From NCBI GenBank assembly GCA_045644665.1, contig JAZRHH010000018.1, positions 37,691-101,690 of the forward strand: DNA of 64,000 nucleotides. The letters are read 5' to 3'. The DNA comes from RGIG9115 sp045644665. GTDB lineage: Bacteria; Bacillota; Clostridia; UBA1381. This document shows positions 25,970-35,014 of the stretch, in pieces (the stretch's first letter is position 1; every line of letters begins with the position of its first letter). Below the pieces are notes generated by a model. The model was not told the DNA's origin, did no database searches, and was given only the letters and a program-made list of their open reading frames with translations. A program made the position numbers and the translations under genes.

Positions 25970-26275
25970 ATGAATGTAACAGGAAAACAAAGAGCCTATC
26001 TCAGAAAGCTTGCAAACGGCATTGAGCCTGTTTTTCAAATAGGAAAAGGCGGCGTAACAGATGTAATAGTAGAGCAGCTTGGCATTGCACTTGATGCCCG
26101 CGAGCTTATAAAGGTGCATATTCTAGAAACTGCGCTCCTTGATACAAAGGAAACATGTAATATGATAGCAGCACGCCTTGATGCTGTTCCTGTTCAGGCA
26201 ATCGGCTCCAAGTTTGTTTTATATAAGCAAAGCAGTAAAGAAAAAAATCGCAAAATAGAAATCCCCGGCAGGTGA
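25970..26275 (+). CDS. yhbY: YhbY-family ribosome assembly RNA-binding protein
   Basis: CRM-domain protein associated with assembly of the large ribosomal subunit. 101 aa from ATG 25970 (MNVTGKQRAYLRKLANG); the ATG at 25964 is only 4 bases after the GAGAGG site, so the second is preferred. The GIEPVFQIGKGG loop, containing the GxxG RNA-binding element, is diagnostic. First gene of an operon with nadD, an order conserved in many Firmicutes. Confidence 0.92.
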   Translation: MNVTGKQRAYLRKLANGIEPVFQIGKGGVTDVIVEQLGIALDARELIKVHILETALLDTKETCNMIAARLDAVPVQAIGSKFVLYKQSSKEKNRKIEIPGR

Positions 26276-26281
26276 TTGGAT

Positions 26282-26878
26282 GTGTCAAAAATTGGAATAA
26301 TGGGCGGAACATTTAACCCTGTTCACAATGCCCATCTTATAATTGCACAGGCGGCTCTTGACGAGTTTGATCTTGACAAAATAATGTTTTTGCCAAACGC
26401 TATGCCGCCACACAAGGAAATGGACTTTTATATTTCCCCACAGGCGCGGCTTGAGCTTGTTGAGGCTGCAATTTCGGATAATGACAGGTTTTTCTTATCA
26501 TACTTTGAAATAGCAAAGGGCGGCAAGTCATACACCGTGGATACACTAAAAGCATTTAAAGAAATTTATGAGGGTGACGATTTGTATTTTATAATCGGTG
26601 GCGATTCTCTTCGTGATTTTAATAAGTGGTACTGCCCGGAGGAAATAGCAAAGCTTTGTACCTTGCTTGTATATCCAAGAGAGGATATTGATATAAAAGA
26701 GCATATGTTGGAGCTTTCCAAAACATATGACGCAAAAATTTTTGAAATTCACGCACCTCGCTTTGACATTTCATCTTCAATGATAAGGCAGCGTGTTAAA
26801 GAGGGAAAAACCATAAAATATCTTGTGCCCCAAAGGGTTTATGATAAAATTTATGAAAATAAATATTATATAGAATGA
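26282..26878 (+). CDS. nadD: Nicotinate-nucleotide adenylyltransferase
   Basis: Joins NaMN and ATP to deamido-NAD in NAD synthesis. The GTG at 26282 (MSKIGIMGGTFNPVHNAHL, 198 aa) is preferred because AGGTG lies 7 bases upstream; a TTG at 26276 would leave 1 base. Motifs: GGTFNPVHNAH near the N-terminus (nucleotidyltransferase HxGH-like) and SSSMIRQRVKEG near the C-terminus (ISSTxIR-like). The end overlaps yqeK by 4 bp. Confidence 0.95.
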   Translation: MSKIGIMGGTFNPVHNAHLIIAQAALDEFDLDKIMFLPNAMPPHKEMDFYISPQARLELVEAAISDNDRFFLSYFEIAKGGKSYTVDTLKAFKEIYEGDDLYFIIGGDSLRDFNKWYCPEEIAKLCTLLVYPREDIDIKEHMLELSKTYDAKIFEIHAPRFDISSSMIRQRVKEGKTIKYLVPQRVYDKIYENKYYIE

Positions 26879-27450
26879 GGGAAAAGCTTTTGGAAAACAT
26901 AATAAAGCAAAGGCTTTCAGAAAAACGATTTAAGCATAGCATAGGTGTTGCCGAAACTGCAAAAGCGTATGCCCATATGCTTGGAGTAGATGCTCAAAAA
27001 GCATACATGGCCGGACTTGTCCATGACGCTGCAAAGGAAATGCCTTTTGATGAAATGCTTGATATTTGCAAAAAGGGAAATGTAATGCCTGACAGTGAGG
27101 AGCTTAAAAACAAAGCACTTCTTCATGCACCGGCAGGAGCGGCAATGTTAGAGGATCTTGGAATAAAAGACGAGGATATAAAAAACGCGGTCCGCTACCA
27201 TACAGTAGGAAGACGTGGCATGAGTAACCTGGAGAAAATAATTTATCTTGCAGATATGCTTGAACCGTCAAGAGATTATCCTGAGGCAGATATGCTGAGA
27301 GAAAAGGTTCGAAGGAGTTTTGATGAGGCATTCAGGGATGCACTAAAGTTTTCCATTATATGGAATATGGAAAAGGGAAGAGTGGTGCATGAAGGCACAC
27401 TTCATGCATACAATGAGATAACAGAAGAAAGGAATGAACAGTCTATATGA
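26875..27450 (+). CDS. yqeK: HD-domain bis(5'-nucleosyl)-tetraphosphatase YqeK
   Basis: 191-aa HD-superfamily hydrolase that cleaves Ap4A and related dinucleotides symmetrically. Metal ligands visible: His21 (FKHSIGVAETA), His50-Asp51 (GLVHDAAKEM), with later HAPAGA and VRYHTVG histidines. ATGA overlaps join it to nadD and to rsfS, so the genes are translationally coupled. The nadD-yqeK-rsfS order is conserved across Firmicutes and links NAD synthesis, alarmone removal and ribosome silencing. Confidence 0.94.
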   Translation: MREKLLENIIKQRLSEKRFKHSIGVAETAKAYAHMLGVDAQKAYMAGLVHDAAKEMPFDEMLDICKKGNVMPDSEELKNKALLHAPAGAAMLEDLGIKDEDIKNAVRYHTVGRRGMSNLEKIIYLADMLEPSRDYPEADMLREKVRRSFDEAFRDALKFSIIWNMEKGRVVHEGTLHAYNEITEERNEQSI

Positions 27451-27761
27451 CTTTAAATGAAAAAGCAGAGCTTGTATCAAAAGCCATGGACGACAAAAAG
27501 GCAAGAGATATTACTATACTTGATATTTCGGAGCACACATCAATCGCAGAGCGGTTTGTACTTTGCTCATGCACTTCCTCCACACAGGTAAAGGCCTGTG
27601 CAGACGAGGTTGAATATCAGCTATCGGAGGCGGGAGAGAAGGTACACCATATAGAGGGTTATGCTGGCGGAAACTGGATACTTCTTGACTTTGGCGATGT
27701 TGTAGCCCATGTTATGACAGATGAAACAAGAGAATTTTACGATATAGAAAGACTTTATTAA
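27447..27761 (+). CDS. rsfS: Ribosome silencing factor RsfS
   Basis: Binds uL14 of the 50S subunit and prevents joining with 30S under nutrient limitation. 104 aa, with the RsfS/Iojap signature CTSSTQVKACADEVE, then GYAGGNWILLDFGDVVAHVM. Starts inside the yqeK stop (4-bp overlap) and is followed by leuS after 21 bp. Confidence 0.95.
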   Translation: MTLNEKAELVSKAMDDKKARDITILDISEHTSIAERFVLCSCTSSTQVKACADEVEYQLSEAGEKVHHIEGYAGGNWILLDFGDVVAHVMTDETREFYDIERLY

Positions 27762-27782
27762 TCAGGGAAGGATTTGAATAAA

Positions 27783-30191
27783 ATGAGTTTTGATTTTAAG
27801 AGCTTTGAAAAGAAGTGGCAGGACACCTGGGAGGAAAAGGGTGCATTCTTTGCAGAAACAAACAGCGACAAGGAAAAGTTTTTTGCAATGGTAGAATTTC
27901 CGTACCCATCAGCCGCAGGACTTCACGTTGGACACCCAAGAAGCTATACAGCCCTTGACATAATTGCAAGAAAGCGCCGTATGGAAGGATATAATGTACT
28001 TTATCCTATGGGTTGGGATGCATTTGGACTTCCAACAGAAAACTTTGCAATAAAAAATAAAATTCATCCAAGAATTGTAACAAAGAACAACATAGAAAAC
28101 TTTACAAGACAGCTCAAAATGCTTGGTTTTTCTTTTGACTGGTCAAGAGAAATCAACACTACAGATCCAAACTACTATAAGTGGACACAGTGGATTTTCC
28201 TTAAGCTTTTTGAAAAGGGTCTTGCATACAAGCAGGAAATGCCAATTAACTGGTGTACAGGCTGTAAGGTAGGTCTTTCAAACGAAGAAGTTGTAAACGG
28301 CGTTTGCGAGCGCTGTGGCAGCGAAGTAGTTCAAAAAAGAAAGAGCCAGTGGATGCTCCGTATCACAGAGTATGCACAGCGCCTTATAGACGACCTTGAC
28401 GAAGTAGACTATATAGAAAAGGTTAAAACTCAGCAAAAGAACTGGATAGGAAGAAGTGAGGGTGCAGAAGTAACCTTCAAGCTTTCTACCGGCGATGATA
28501 TGGTAGTATATACCACAAGATGCGACACACTCTTTGGAGCAACATACGTTGTTATGAGCCCTGAGCATGACCTTATTGATAAAATGAAGGACAGCATAAC
28601 AAACTGGGATCAGGTTGTTGAATATAGAACTGCTGCTTCCAAAAAGTCAGAGTTCGAAAGAACAGAGCTTGCAAAGGACAAAACAGGTACACCACTAGAG
28701 GGTATTTATGCAATAAATCCTGCAAATGGCGAAAAGCTTCCTGTATGGATTTCAGACTACGTTCTTGTAACCTACGGAACAGGTGCAATTATGGCAGTTC
28801 CGGCACACGACAGCCGTGACTTTGAGTTCGCAAAGAAGTTTAATCTTCCAATAATAGAGGTTGTTTCAGGCGGAGAAAATGTTCAGGAAGAAGCCTATAC
28901 AGATGTATCATCCGGAACAATGGTAAACAGCGGATTTTTGACAGGTCTTTCCGTAAAGGAAGCAATACCTACTATGATAAAGTGGCTTGAAGAAAAAGGC
29001 CTTGGAAAGAAAAAGGTAAACTTTAAGCTTCGTGACTGGGTATTCTCACGTCAGCGTTACTGGGGAGAGCCAATTCCTCTTGTATACTGTGAAAAGTGTG
29101 GCTGGGTGCCTATTCCTGAAAGCGAGCTTCCTTTGGAGCTTCCGGAGCTTGAAACCTTTGAGCCGGGCGAAAATGGTGAATCACCACTTAAAAAGGCAAC
29201 AGACTGGATAAAAACTACTTGTCCGCACTGTGGTGGGGAAGCAGAGCGCGAAACAGATACTATGCCACAATGGGCAGGTTCAAGCTGGTACTTCTTAAGA
29301 TACATGGACCCACACAATAATGAAGCTCTTGCGAGCAAGGAAGCCCTTGATTACTGGCTCCCTGTAGACTGGTATAATGGTGGTATGGAGCATACAACAC
29401 TCCATCTGTTGTATTCAAGATTCTGGCATAAGTTCCTTTATGATATAGGCGTTGTTCCAACAAAAGAACCATACCAGAGAAGAACATCACACGGTATGAT
29501 TCTTGGCGAGAATAATGAAAAAATGTCCAAATCACGTGGAAACGTAGTAAACCCTGATGATGTTGTGAACGAGTTTGGTGCAGATGCTTTCAGAACATAC
29601 GAAATGTTTATAGGCGCATTTGACCAGGCAACGCCTTGGTCAAACCAGGGTCTTAAGGGCTGTCATAAGTTCTTGGAGCGTGTATGGAACTTAAAGGATA
29701 TGGTTACAGAGGATGAAGGTTACTCTGCTGACCTTGAAAAGCTTATGCACAAGCTTATAAAGAAGGTAAGCGAAGACTTTGAAAGAATGAAATTTAATAC
29801 AGCTATTGCTGCAATGATGAGCGCTGTAAATGATTTCTATAAGAAGGGAAGCATTACAAAGGGAGAATTTATTACATTCCTGACACTTCTTAGCCCTGTT
29901 GCCCCGCACATGACGGAGGAACTTTATTTGCCATACTCAAACGGCGACTTTATGTCACTTCGCAAGTGGCCTGAGTTTGACGAGGAAAAGACAAAGGACG
30001 ATGAGATAGAAATTGTTGTTCAGGTAAATGGCAAAATCAGAGATAAGATAATGATTGCTGCCGGTCTTTCCAAGGAGGAAACAGAGGCGGCGGCTCTTGA
30101 AGCTGAAAAAATAAAAGCAGAGATTGACGGAAAAACAGTTGTTAAAGTAATTGCTGTTCCCGGCAAGCTTGTTAATATTGTTGTAAGATAA
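27783..30191 (+). CDS. leuS: Leucine-tRNA ligase
   Basis: Charges tRNA-Leu. 802 aa from ATG 27783; a TTG at 27774 lies 1 base from the GGGAAGGA site and is less likely. HVGH is at 48-51 (HIGH motif) and KMSKS at 580-584. The CP1 editing domain is present (TTRCDTLFGATYVV), and a zinc knuckle of the CEKCGW and CPHCGG types lies around 440-485. The C-terminus is complete (QVNGKIRDKI onwards). No T-box precedes it; expression comes from the yhbY promoter or internally. Confidence 0.97.
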   Translation: MSFDFKSFEKKWQDTWEEKGAFFAETNSDKEKFFAMVEFPYPSAAGLHVGHPRSYTALDIIARKRRMEGYNVLYPMGWDAFGLPTENFAIKNKIHPRIVTKNNIENFTRQLKMLGFSFDWSREINTTDPNYYKWTQWIFLKLFEKGLAYKQEMPINWCTGCKVGLSNEEVVNGVCERCGSEVVQKRKSQWMLRITEYAQRLIDDLDEVDYIEKVKTQQKNWIGRSEGAEVTFKLSTGDDMVVYTTRCDTLFGATYVVMSPEHDLIDKMKDSITNWDQVVEYRTAASKKSEFERTELAKDKTGTPLEGIYAINPANGEKLPVWISDYVLVTYGTGAIMAVPAHDSRDFEFAKKFNLPIIEVVSGGENVQEEAYTDVSSGTMVNSGFLTGLSVKEAIPTMIKWLEEKGLGKKKVNFKLRDWVFSRQRYWGEPIPLVYCEKCGWVPIPESELPLELPELETFEPGENGESPLKKATDWIKTTCPHCGGEAERETDTMPQWAGSSWYFLRYMDPHNNEALASKEALDYWLPVDWYNGGMEHTTLHLLYSRFWHKFLYDIGVVPTKEPYQRRTSHGMILGENNEKMSKSRGNVVNPDDVVNEFGADAFRTYEMFIGAFDQATPWSNQGLKGCHKFLERVWNLKDMVTEDEGYSADLEKLMHKLIKKVSEDFERMKFNTAIAAMMSAVNDFYKKGSITKGEFITFLTLLSPVAPHMTEELYLPYSNGDFMSLRKWPEFDEEKTKDDEIEIVVQVNGKIRDKIMIAAGLSKEETEAAALEAEKIKAEIDGKTVVKVIAVPGKLVNIVVR

Positions 30192-30192
30192 A

Positions 30193-30233
30193 TATAAGCA
30201 GGTTACCACAGTTTGTGATAGCCTGCTTATTCA
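30193..30233 (+). terminator. Probable terminator after leuS
   Basis: ATAAGCAGG (30193-30201) pairs with CCTGCTTAT (30222-30230) around a partly paired loop. The T-run is weak (TCATTGTT), so some readthrough into the MATE gene is possible. Confidence 0.55.
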
Positions 30234-30258
30234 TTGTTAAAGAGAGGCTATTATTATT

Positions 30259-31614
30259 ATGAAGAAATATGAAATAGATATGACCCATGGGTCAATAACA
30301 AAAAAGCTTTTATTATTTTCTATACCACTTATGCTGTCAAGCGTCCTGCAGCTTCTTTATAATGCAGCAGATATTGTTGTGGTTGGAAGATTTGACGGGG
30401 AAACGTCCCTTGCAGCAGTTGGATCTACCGCGTCCTTAATAAATCTTATAGTAACTGTTTTTATAGGCTACTCTACAGGTGCCAGCGTTGTAATTTCAAA
30501 ATACTTTGGTGCTCAGGACAAAGCAGGAACGGAAAGAGCAGTAAGAACCTGCATAACAATGTCCTTTATATTCAGCATTTTTCTTTTGTTTGTAGGCGTC
30601 TTTGGTTCAAAATTCTTTTTGGGGCTTATGAGCTGTCCCGAGGACGTTATTGATAAGGCTGCATTATATATGAGAATTTATTTTCTTGGTATGCCGGCGT
30701 TTATGCTTTATAATTTCGGCAGCGGTGTGCTACGTGCTGTAGGCGATACAAAAAGACCTCTTTATTATGCATCTTTTTCCGGTATTGTAAATGTGATGCT
30801 TAATCTTGTGCTTGTAATTAAATTTAAAATGGGTGTTGCAGGGGTTGCTGTTGCAACAATAATTTCTCAGTATATAAGTGCTGCCTTGGTAATGAGATGT
30901 TTAATCAAATCAGAGGAGAGTTACCGGTTTAATATTAAAAATATAGGAATAGACAAAGCAGAATTTACTCAAATGACTAAAATAGGTCTTCCTGCGGGTA
31001 TACAATCCAGTATGTTTTCTATATCAAATGTAACAATTCAGTCTGTTGTAAACAGCTACGGCTCTGTTGTTATGGCAGGTAATGCTGCGGCGAATAATAT
31101 AGACGGATTTGTATATGCTATACTAAACTCAATTTCACAAGGTGTACTTACATTCTCCGGACAAAACTTTGGTGCAGGTAAGATGCGAAGAATAAGAAAA
31201 GGCGTTACAAAAAGCCTGCTTCTGAGCTTTGTAATAGTTGGTTCTATATCTGTGCTTGCAATTGTGTTTTCACATCAGCTTCTCGGAATATATTCTGACG
31301 ACAGTAAGGTTATAGAAGTTGGTGCATACAAAATGTTATTTGTTGCAGGAACATATTTCATTTGCGGATTTAATGAACTTTTTGTATCGGGAATAAGAGG
31401 AATGGGACACTCATTTGCGCCTATGCTCACATCTGTCTTTGGCATATGCGGAATAAGAATAATTTATGTAGCTACTATATATAAATTATTTAGTTCCCTC
31501 CCAAGCCTTTACCTGACATATCCTCTTTCGTGGACAATAACCGCTATAGTAAATGGAATACTCTTCTACTCACTATGGAAAAAGACTGCGGATAAAATGA
31601 AAAGTATGACATAA
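30259..31614 (+). CDS. MATE-family efflux transporter (first of two)
   Basis: 451 aa, about twelve membrane segments. The N-terminal DMTHGSITKKLLLFSIPLMLSSVLQLLYNAADIVVVGRF is the classical start of the NorM/DinF-like group common in gut Clostridia. These antiporters expel cationic compounds using sodium or proton gradients; substrate not predictable. A GAGAGG-type site precedes the ATG. It converges on gdhA with a shared terminator. Confidence 0.93.
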   Translation: MKKYEIDMTHGSITKKLLLFSIPLMLSSVLQLLYNAADIVVVGRFDGETSLAAVGSTASLINLIVTVFIGYSTGASVVISKYFGAQDKAGTERAVRTCITMSFIFSIFLLFVGVFGSKFFLGLMSCPEDVIDKAALYMRIYFLGMPAFMLYNFGSGVLRAVGDTKRPLYYASFSGIVNVMLNLVLVIKFKMGVAGVAVATIISQYISAALVMRCLIKSEESYRFNIKNIGIDKAEFTQMTKIGLPAGIQSSMFSISNVTIQSVVNSYGSVVMAGNAAANNIDGFVYAILNSISQGVLTFSGQNFGAGKMRRIRKGVTKSLLLSFVIVGSISVLAIVFSHQLLGIYSDDSKVIEVGAYKMLFVAGTYFICGFNELFVSGIRGMGHSFAPMLTSVFGICGIRIIYVATIYKLFSSLPSLYLTYPLSWTITAIVNGILFYSLWKKTADKMKSMT

Positions 31615-31652
31615 AAAAACAAGGTGTTGAATTTTCAACACCTTGTTTTTTA
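31613..31652. terminator. Bidirectional terminator between MATE gene and gdhA
   Basis: ACAAGGTGTTGA (31619-31630) and TCAACACCTTGT (31635-31646) form a 12-bp stem flanked by an A run on the left and a T run on the right, serving both convergent genes. Confidence 0.92.
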
Positions 31653-31662
31653 TGTCTGTAAA

Positions 31663-33006
31663 TTATACAATACCCTGAGCGTACATAGCCGCTGCAACCT
31701 TTTCAAAGCCTGCAATGTTTGCACCTGCAACAAGGTTGTAGCCGTAGCCATACTTTTCTGCTGCTGCAGCTGAGCTGTCATGGATATTAACCATGATATC
31801 CTCAAGCTGTGCATAAACCTGCTCTGGTGAGAATACTGTGTGACCTGCATTCTGACCCATTTCGATACATGAGCAAGCAACGCCACCTGCGTTTGCCGCC
31901 TTTGAAGGACCTACAACTACGCCATTTTCCATAAGATAAGCAATAGCGTCATTTGTTGTTGGCATGTTTGAACCTTCGCAAAGGAACTTACAGCCGTTAG
32001 CAACCATTTGCTCTGCTTCCTTCATTGTAATTTCGTTTTGAGTTGCACATGGTATGTAAAGGTCAGCTTTTACGCCCCAAGGCTTTTCGCCTGGGAAGAA
32101 CTTAGCATTCGGGAACTTTTCTGCGTAAGGTGAGCAGATGTTCTTACCTGATGCTCTGAGCTCTAAAAGGAAGTCTTCCTTTTCGCCTGCTGTAACACCG
32201 TCTGGATCGTAAATGTATCCGTCAGGACCTGAAATTGTAACAACCTTTGCACCAAGCTGATTAAGCTTTTGAACTGTACCCCAGGATACATTACCAAAGC
32301 CTGATACAACAACTGTCTTGCCCTTAAGCTCTTCGCCAAAGTGCTTAAGCATCTCTCTAGCAAAAAATACTATGCCATAGCCTGTTGCTTCTGTTCTGCC
32401 TTTAAGACCACCATATGTAAGACCCTTACCTGTAAGAACGCCTTCGTAAGCATTCTTAAGTCTTTTGTATTGACCAAAAAGGTAACCGATTTCTCTTGCA
32501 CCAACGCCAAGGTCACCTGCAGGAACGTCTGTTTGTGGTCCGATGTGACGGTAAAGCTCTGTCATAAATGATTGACAGAATCTCATAATTTCTGCGTCTG
32601 ACTTACCATTTGGGTCAAAGTCAGCTCCGCCCTTGCCGCCGCCTATTGGAAGACCTGTAAGACTGTTTTTGAATGTTTGTTCAAAACCAAGGAACTTTAT
32701 AATACCTGAATAAACATTTGGAGCAAATCTGAGACCGCCCTTGTAAGGACCAATTGCACTGTTAAACTGAATTCTCCAGCCTGTGTTTACCTGTACCTTA
32801 CCATTGTCATCAACCCATGGTACTCTGAAGTAAACTTGTCTTTCAGGCTCTACTATTCTTTCAAGTATACCTGCTTCTTCATATTCCGGATGCTGATTAA
32901 GTACCGGCTCAATTGTTGAAAGAACTTCTTCTGCTGTCTGAAGAAATTCCGGCTCGTGAGCGTTCTTTACTTTAAGCTCATCGAGAACTCTTTTTGCGTA
33001 TGACAT
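31663..33006 (-). CDS. gdhA: NADP-specific glutamate dehydrogenase
   Basis: Reductive amination of 2-oxoglutarate with ammonium. 447 aa, typical of the hexameric anabolic enzyme. PYKGGLRFAP and GLPIGGGKGGADFDP hold the substrate lysines; GDLGVGAREIGYLFG and the nucleotide fold VVVSGFGNVSWGTVQKL follow. The N-terminus and the short spacing in the substrate domain match the NADP class of Clostridia. Strong promoter and bidirectional terminator make it monocistronic. Confidence 0.96.
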   Translation of the reverse strand: MSYAKRVLDELKVKNAHEPEFLQTAEEVLSTIEPVLNQHPEYEEAGILERIVEPERQVYFRVPWVDDNGKVQVNTGWRIQFNSAIGPYKGGLRFAPNVYSGIIKFLGFEQTFKNSLTGLPIGGGKGGADFDPNGKSDAEIMRFCQSFMTELYRHIGPQTDVPAGDLGVGAREIGYLFGQYKRLKNAYEGVLTGKGLTYGGLKGRTEATGYGIVFFAREMLKHFGEELKGKTVVVSGFGNVSWGTVQKLNQLGAKVVTISGPDGYIYDPDGVTAGEKEDFLLELRASGKNICSPYAEKFPNAKFFPGEKPWGVKADLYIPCATQNEITMKEAEQMVANGCKFLCEGSNMPTTNDAIAYLMENGVVVGPSKAANAGGVACSCIEMGQNAGHTVFSPEQVYAQLEDIMVNIHDSSAAAAEKYGYGYNLVAGANIAGFEKVAAAMYAQGIV

Positions 33007-33040
33007 AATATAACACTCCCTTATAAAAAGTTACAAAAAT

Positions 33041-33069
33041 ATTTTACTATGCTAAAGTGCAAAAGTCAA
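33041..33069 (-). promoter_or_regulatory. Promoter of gdhA
   Basis: Minus strand: TTGACT (33069-33064) and TAAAAT (33046-33041), 17-bp spacer, 35 bp before the start codon. Confidence 0.72.
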
Positions 33070-33122
33070 TATTTTGGGTAATATTTTGGAAAATATGAGA
33101 ATTTTTTTTAAAATAAAAAGGC

Positions 33123-33842
33123 TTATTTTGTCGATATATTATATATTTTATCCGTAAGTTCTTCCTTTGTTATTTCTTTAACATTTCCTACATCCAAAAA
33201 ACTCTCAAGATTAAGTCCTCCGATGGACACTCGTTTTAAAAATGTGACTGTTTTTCCGCACTTCTGGCACATGCGTTTTACCTGATGAAATTTCCCTTCG
33301 CATATTGTAATATACACTTCTTCCGGATCATCCGTAAATTCAAGCTTTCCCGGCAAGCTTGTAAAATCCCCAAGGTCCATTCCTTCTTCAAAGGCTTTTA
33401 TATCTTCCTTGTCCATTGGCGGAGTGGTCCTTGCAAGATATTTTTTTTGTATATTCTTTTTAGGGGAAGTAAGCTCGTGGGTAAGCTTTCCGTCATTTGT
33501 AATTATCAAAAGCCCTTCTGTGTCAATGTCAAGTCTGCCAACGGGAAACGGCTCAAACTTCTTATATTCCTCGTCAATCAGGTCAACTACAACAGGCAAT
33601 TTTTTGTCCCATGTTGCAGATACAACCCCTTGTGGCTTGTTCATTATAAGGTATATAAACTCTCTGTACTCTATCTTCTTTTCGTTGAAGCATACAACAG
33701 AATTTTCCGTTACCTGAAATCCGCCGTCTTTTACGGCTTTTCCGTCAACTGTTACAGCACCTGTTTTTAATAGCTTTTTAATTTCGCTTCTGCTTCCAAG
33801 CTCCCACAAATATTTATCTAATCTCAATTTTCTGTCCTCCAA
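33123..33842 (-). CDS. RsuA-family 16S rRNA pseudouridine synthase
   Basis: 239 aa. N-terminal S4 RNA-binding domain (about 5-60: LRLDKYLWELGSRSEIKKLLKTG) followed by the RsuA/RluB catalytic domain, with the catalytic aspartate Asp105 in GRLDIDTEGLL, and the VKRMCQKCGKTVTFLKRVSIGGL motif near the C-terminus. The length fits RsuA (U516 in E. coli numbering), but site specificity within the family cannot be fixed by eye. Confidence 0.92.
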   Translation of the reverse strand: MEDRKLRLDKYLWELGSRSEIKKLLKTGAVTVDGKAVKDGGFQVTENSVVCFNEKKIEYREFIYLIMNKPQGVVSATWDKKLPVVVDLIDEEYKKFEPFPVGRLDIDTEGLLIITNDGKLTHELTSPKKNIQKKYLARTTPPMDKEDIKAFEEGMDLGDFTSLPGKLEFTDDPEEVYITICEGKFHQVKRMCQKCGKTVTFLKRVSIGGLNLESFLDVGNVKEITKEELTDKIYNISTK

Positions 33843-33858
33843 AGCTTTTCATAAGTAT

Positions 33859-33887
33859 ATTATATTTAAATTTTTCCTTAAGGTCAA
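33859..33887 (-). promoter_or_regulatory. Promoter of the RsuA-family gene
   Basis: Minus strand: TTGACC (33887-33882) and TATAAT (33864-33859), 17-bp spacer, 17 bp before the start. The -35 lies close to the end of the DUF4363 gene. Confidence 0.7.
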
Positions 33888-33894
33888 GTGGGTT

Positions 33895-34275
33895 TTACAA
33901 TATATTTTCTGCCTTTAGCTTAAAATTACTTGGCAGGTGTCTTATGAGCTTTTTAATTTCTCCACAGGAAGCCATAGCATCACCCATCTGGTCGCTCTCT
34001 ATAAATTCACGGACGTGACCATATGCAAGCTCTATCCGCAGTATTTCTTCGTGATTTGATGTAGCTTCCAATAAAACCTTTTGCTTTTTAAAACCTTTTT
34101 CTGCTATATCAAGTGCATTTATTGCCTTTTCTTTATTATCGTTTTTTAAATGTGAGTACAGGACATCAGTTTCGTCATACAGGCGGTTAGATATGTTTTC
34201 TATTTTTCTTCCGGAAATAAGTCCTGTAATGATTATAATGATGCTTAAAACAACTGCAGCTACGAAGCTTCTCAT
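33895..34275 (-). CDS. DUF4363-family protein
   Basis: 126 aa with one N-terminal membrane segment (about 4-21, FVAAVVLSIIIIITGLIS) followed by a helical extracytoplasmic domain. The pattern of ENISNRLYDETDVLYSHLKN and the C-terminal AYGHVREFIESDQM matches the DUF4363 family of Clostridia, which regularly follows a DUF421 gene, as here (4-bp overlap). Function unknown; association with spore formers is suggestive. Confidence 0.82.
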   Translation of the reverse strand: MRSFVAAVVLSIIIIITGLISGRKIENISNRLYDETDVLYSHLKNDNKEKAINALDIAEKGFKKQKVLLEATSNHEEILRIELAYGHVREFIESDQMGDAMASCGEIKKLIRHLPSNFKLKAENIL

Positions 34276-34928
34276 TTATTTTGACCTCCTTGTTTCTTGG
34301 GCTGAACAAACATTTCTCCTTTGGCATCTATGGAACAAAGGAAAACATTTTTCACGTTTGATATGCCCATTTTTTCAAGTTTTTTCTCCACCTGTTTTAT
34401 TGTCAGCTTTGCTCTTTTAACCTCGCCTTTGTTGTATGAGCCGTCCGAAATAATAATATAGGGAAGACCGCTGCCTGTAGTGTCTCCTGATTTTGGCATT
34501 ACGCTTAATTTTCCGCTTGTTTCAAGTACAGCCACTTCCACATCTGCAATATTATAGCAATTATTAAGTCTTAACTCTTCCAAAAGGTCGCTCACGTTAT
34601 ATCTCAGGCGTTCAAGTTCTTTTTCGTTTATTACGCCCTTATATATTACTATGCTGGGATCACCTGTTATAATTCGTCTTAAAATTTTACTTTTAAAGCC
34701 TGCAAATGAAATAAATACCTCTGCAAGCATAAGAGTAATAACAGGTATAATTCCTGCAAGCAGTGGCATGTCAATAGATTGCATTGGAACGGTTGCAAGG
34801 TCTGAAATCATAATAGCTACAACAAGCTCTGTAGGCTGCAGCTCTCCAATCTGCCTTTTACCCATAACACGCAAGGATAAAATCACTACTAAATACAAAA
34901 TAAGAGTTCTGGCAATAACAACAAGCAT
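34272..34928 (-). CDS. DUF421 (YetF/YrbG-type) membrane protein
   Basis: 218 aa from the ATG at 34928, chosen because GGAGG lies 5 bases upstream (an in-frame TTG at 34940 overlaps that site). Three N-terminal membrane segments, then the conserved LRVMGKRQIGELQPTELVVAIMISDLATVPMQ region and a soluble C-terminal domain around 85-215 (DPSIVIYKGVINEKELERLRYNVSDLLEELR). Relatives with this domain in Bacilli affect spore membrane properties and heat resistance; assigning that role here is inference from the sporulating genome context. Confidence 0.88.
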   Translation of the reverse strand: MLVVIARTLILYLVVILSLRVMGKRQIGELQPTELVVAIMISDLATVPMQSIDMPLLAGIIPVITLMLAEVFISFAGFKSKILRRIITGDPSIVIYKGVINEKELERLRYNVSDLLEELRLNNCYNIADVEVAVLETSGKLSVMPKSGDTTGSGLPYIIISDGSYNKGEVKRAKLTIKQVEKKLEKMGISNVKNVFLCSIDAKGEMFVQPKKQGGQNK

Positions 34929-34980
34929 TTTAACCTCCAAAAGTTTTTATATATTATCTGCAGATTAAAAAAAACCATTC

Positions 34981-35014
34981 AAAAAGCGTTGTAAAAAATT
35001 TTACAACGCTTTTT
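34981..35014 (-). terminator. Terminator after cinA-like gene
   Basis: A perfect 16-bp stem (34981-34996 with 34999-35014), 2-base loop. It overlaps the stop codon of the leftward gene and is the end of the nifS-thiI-cinA operon. Confidence 0.8.
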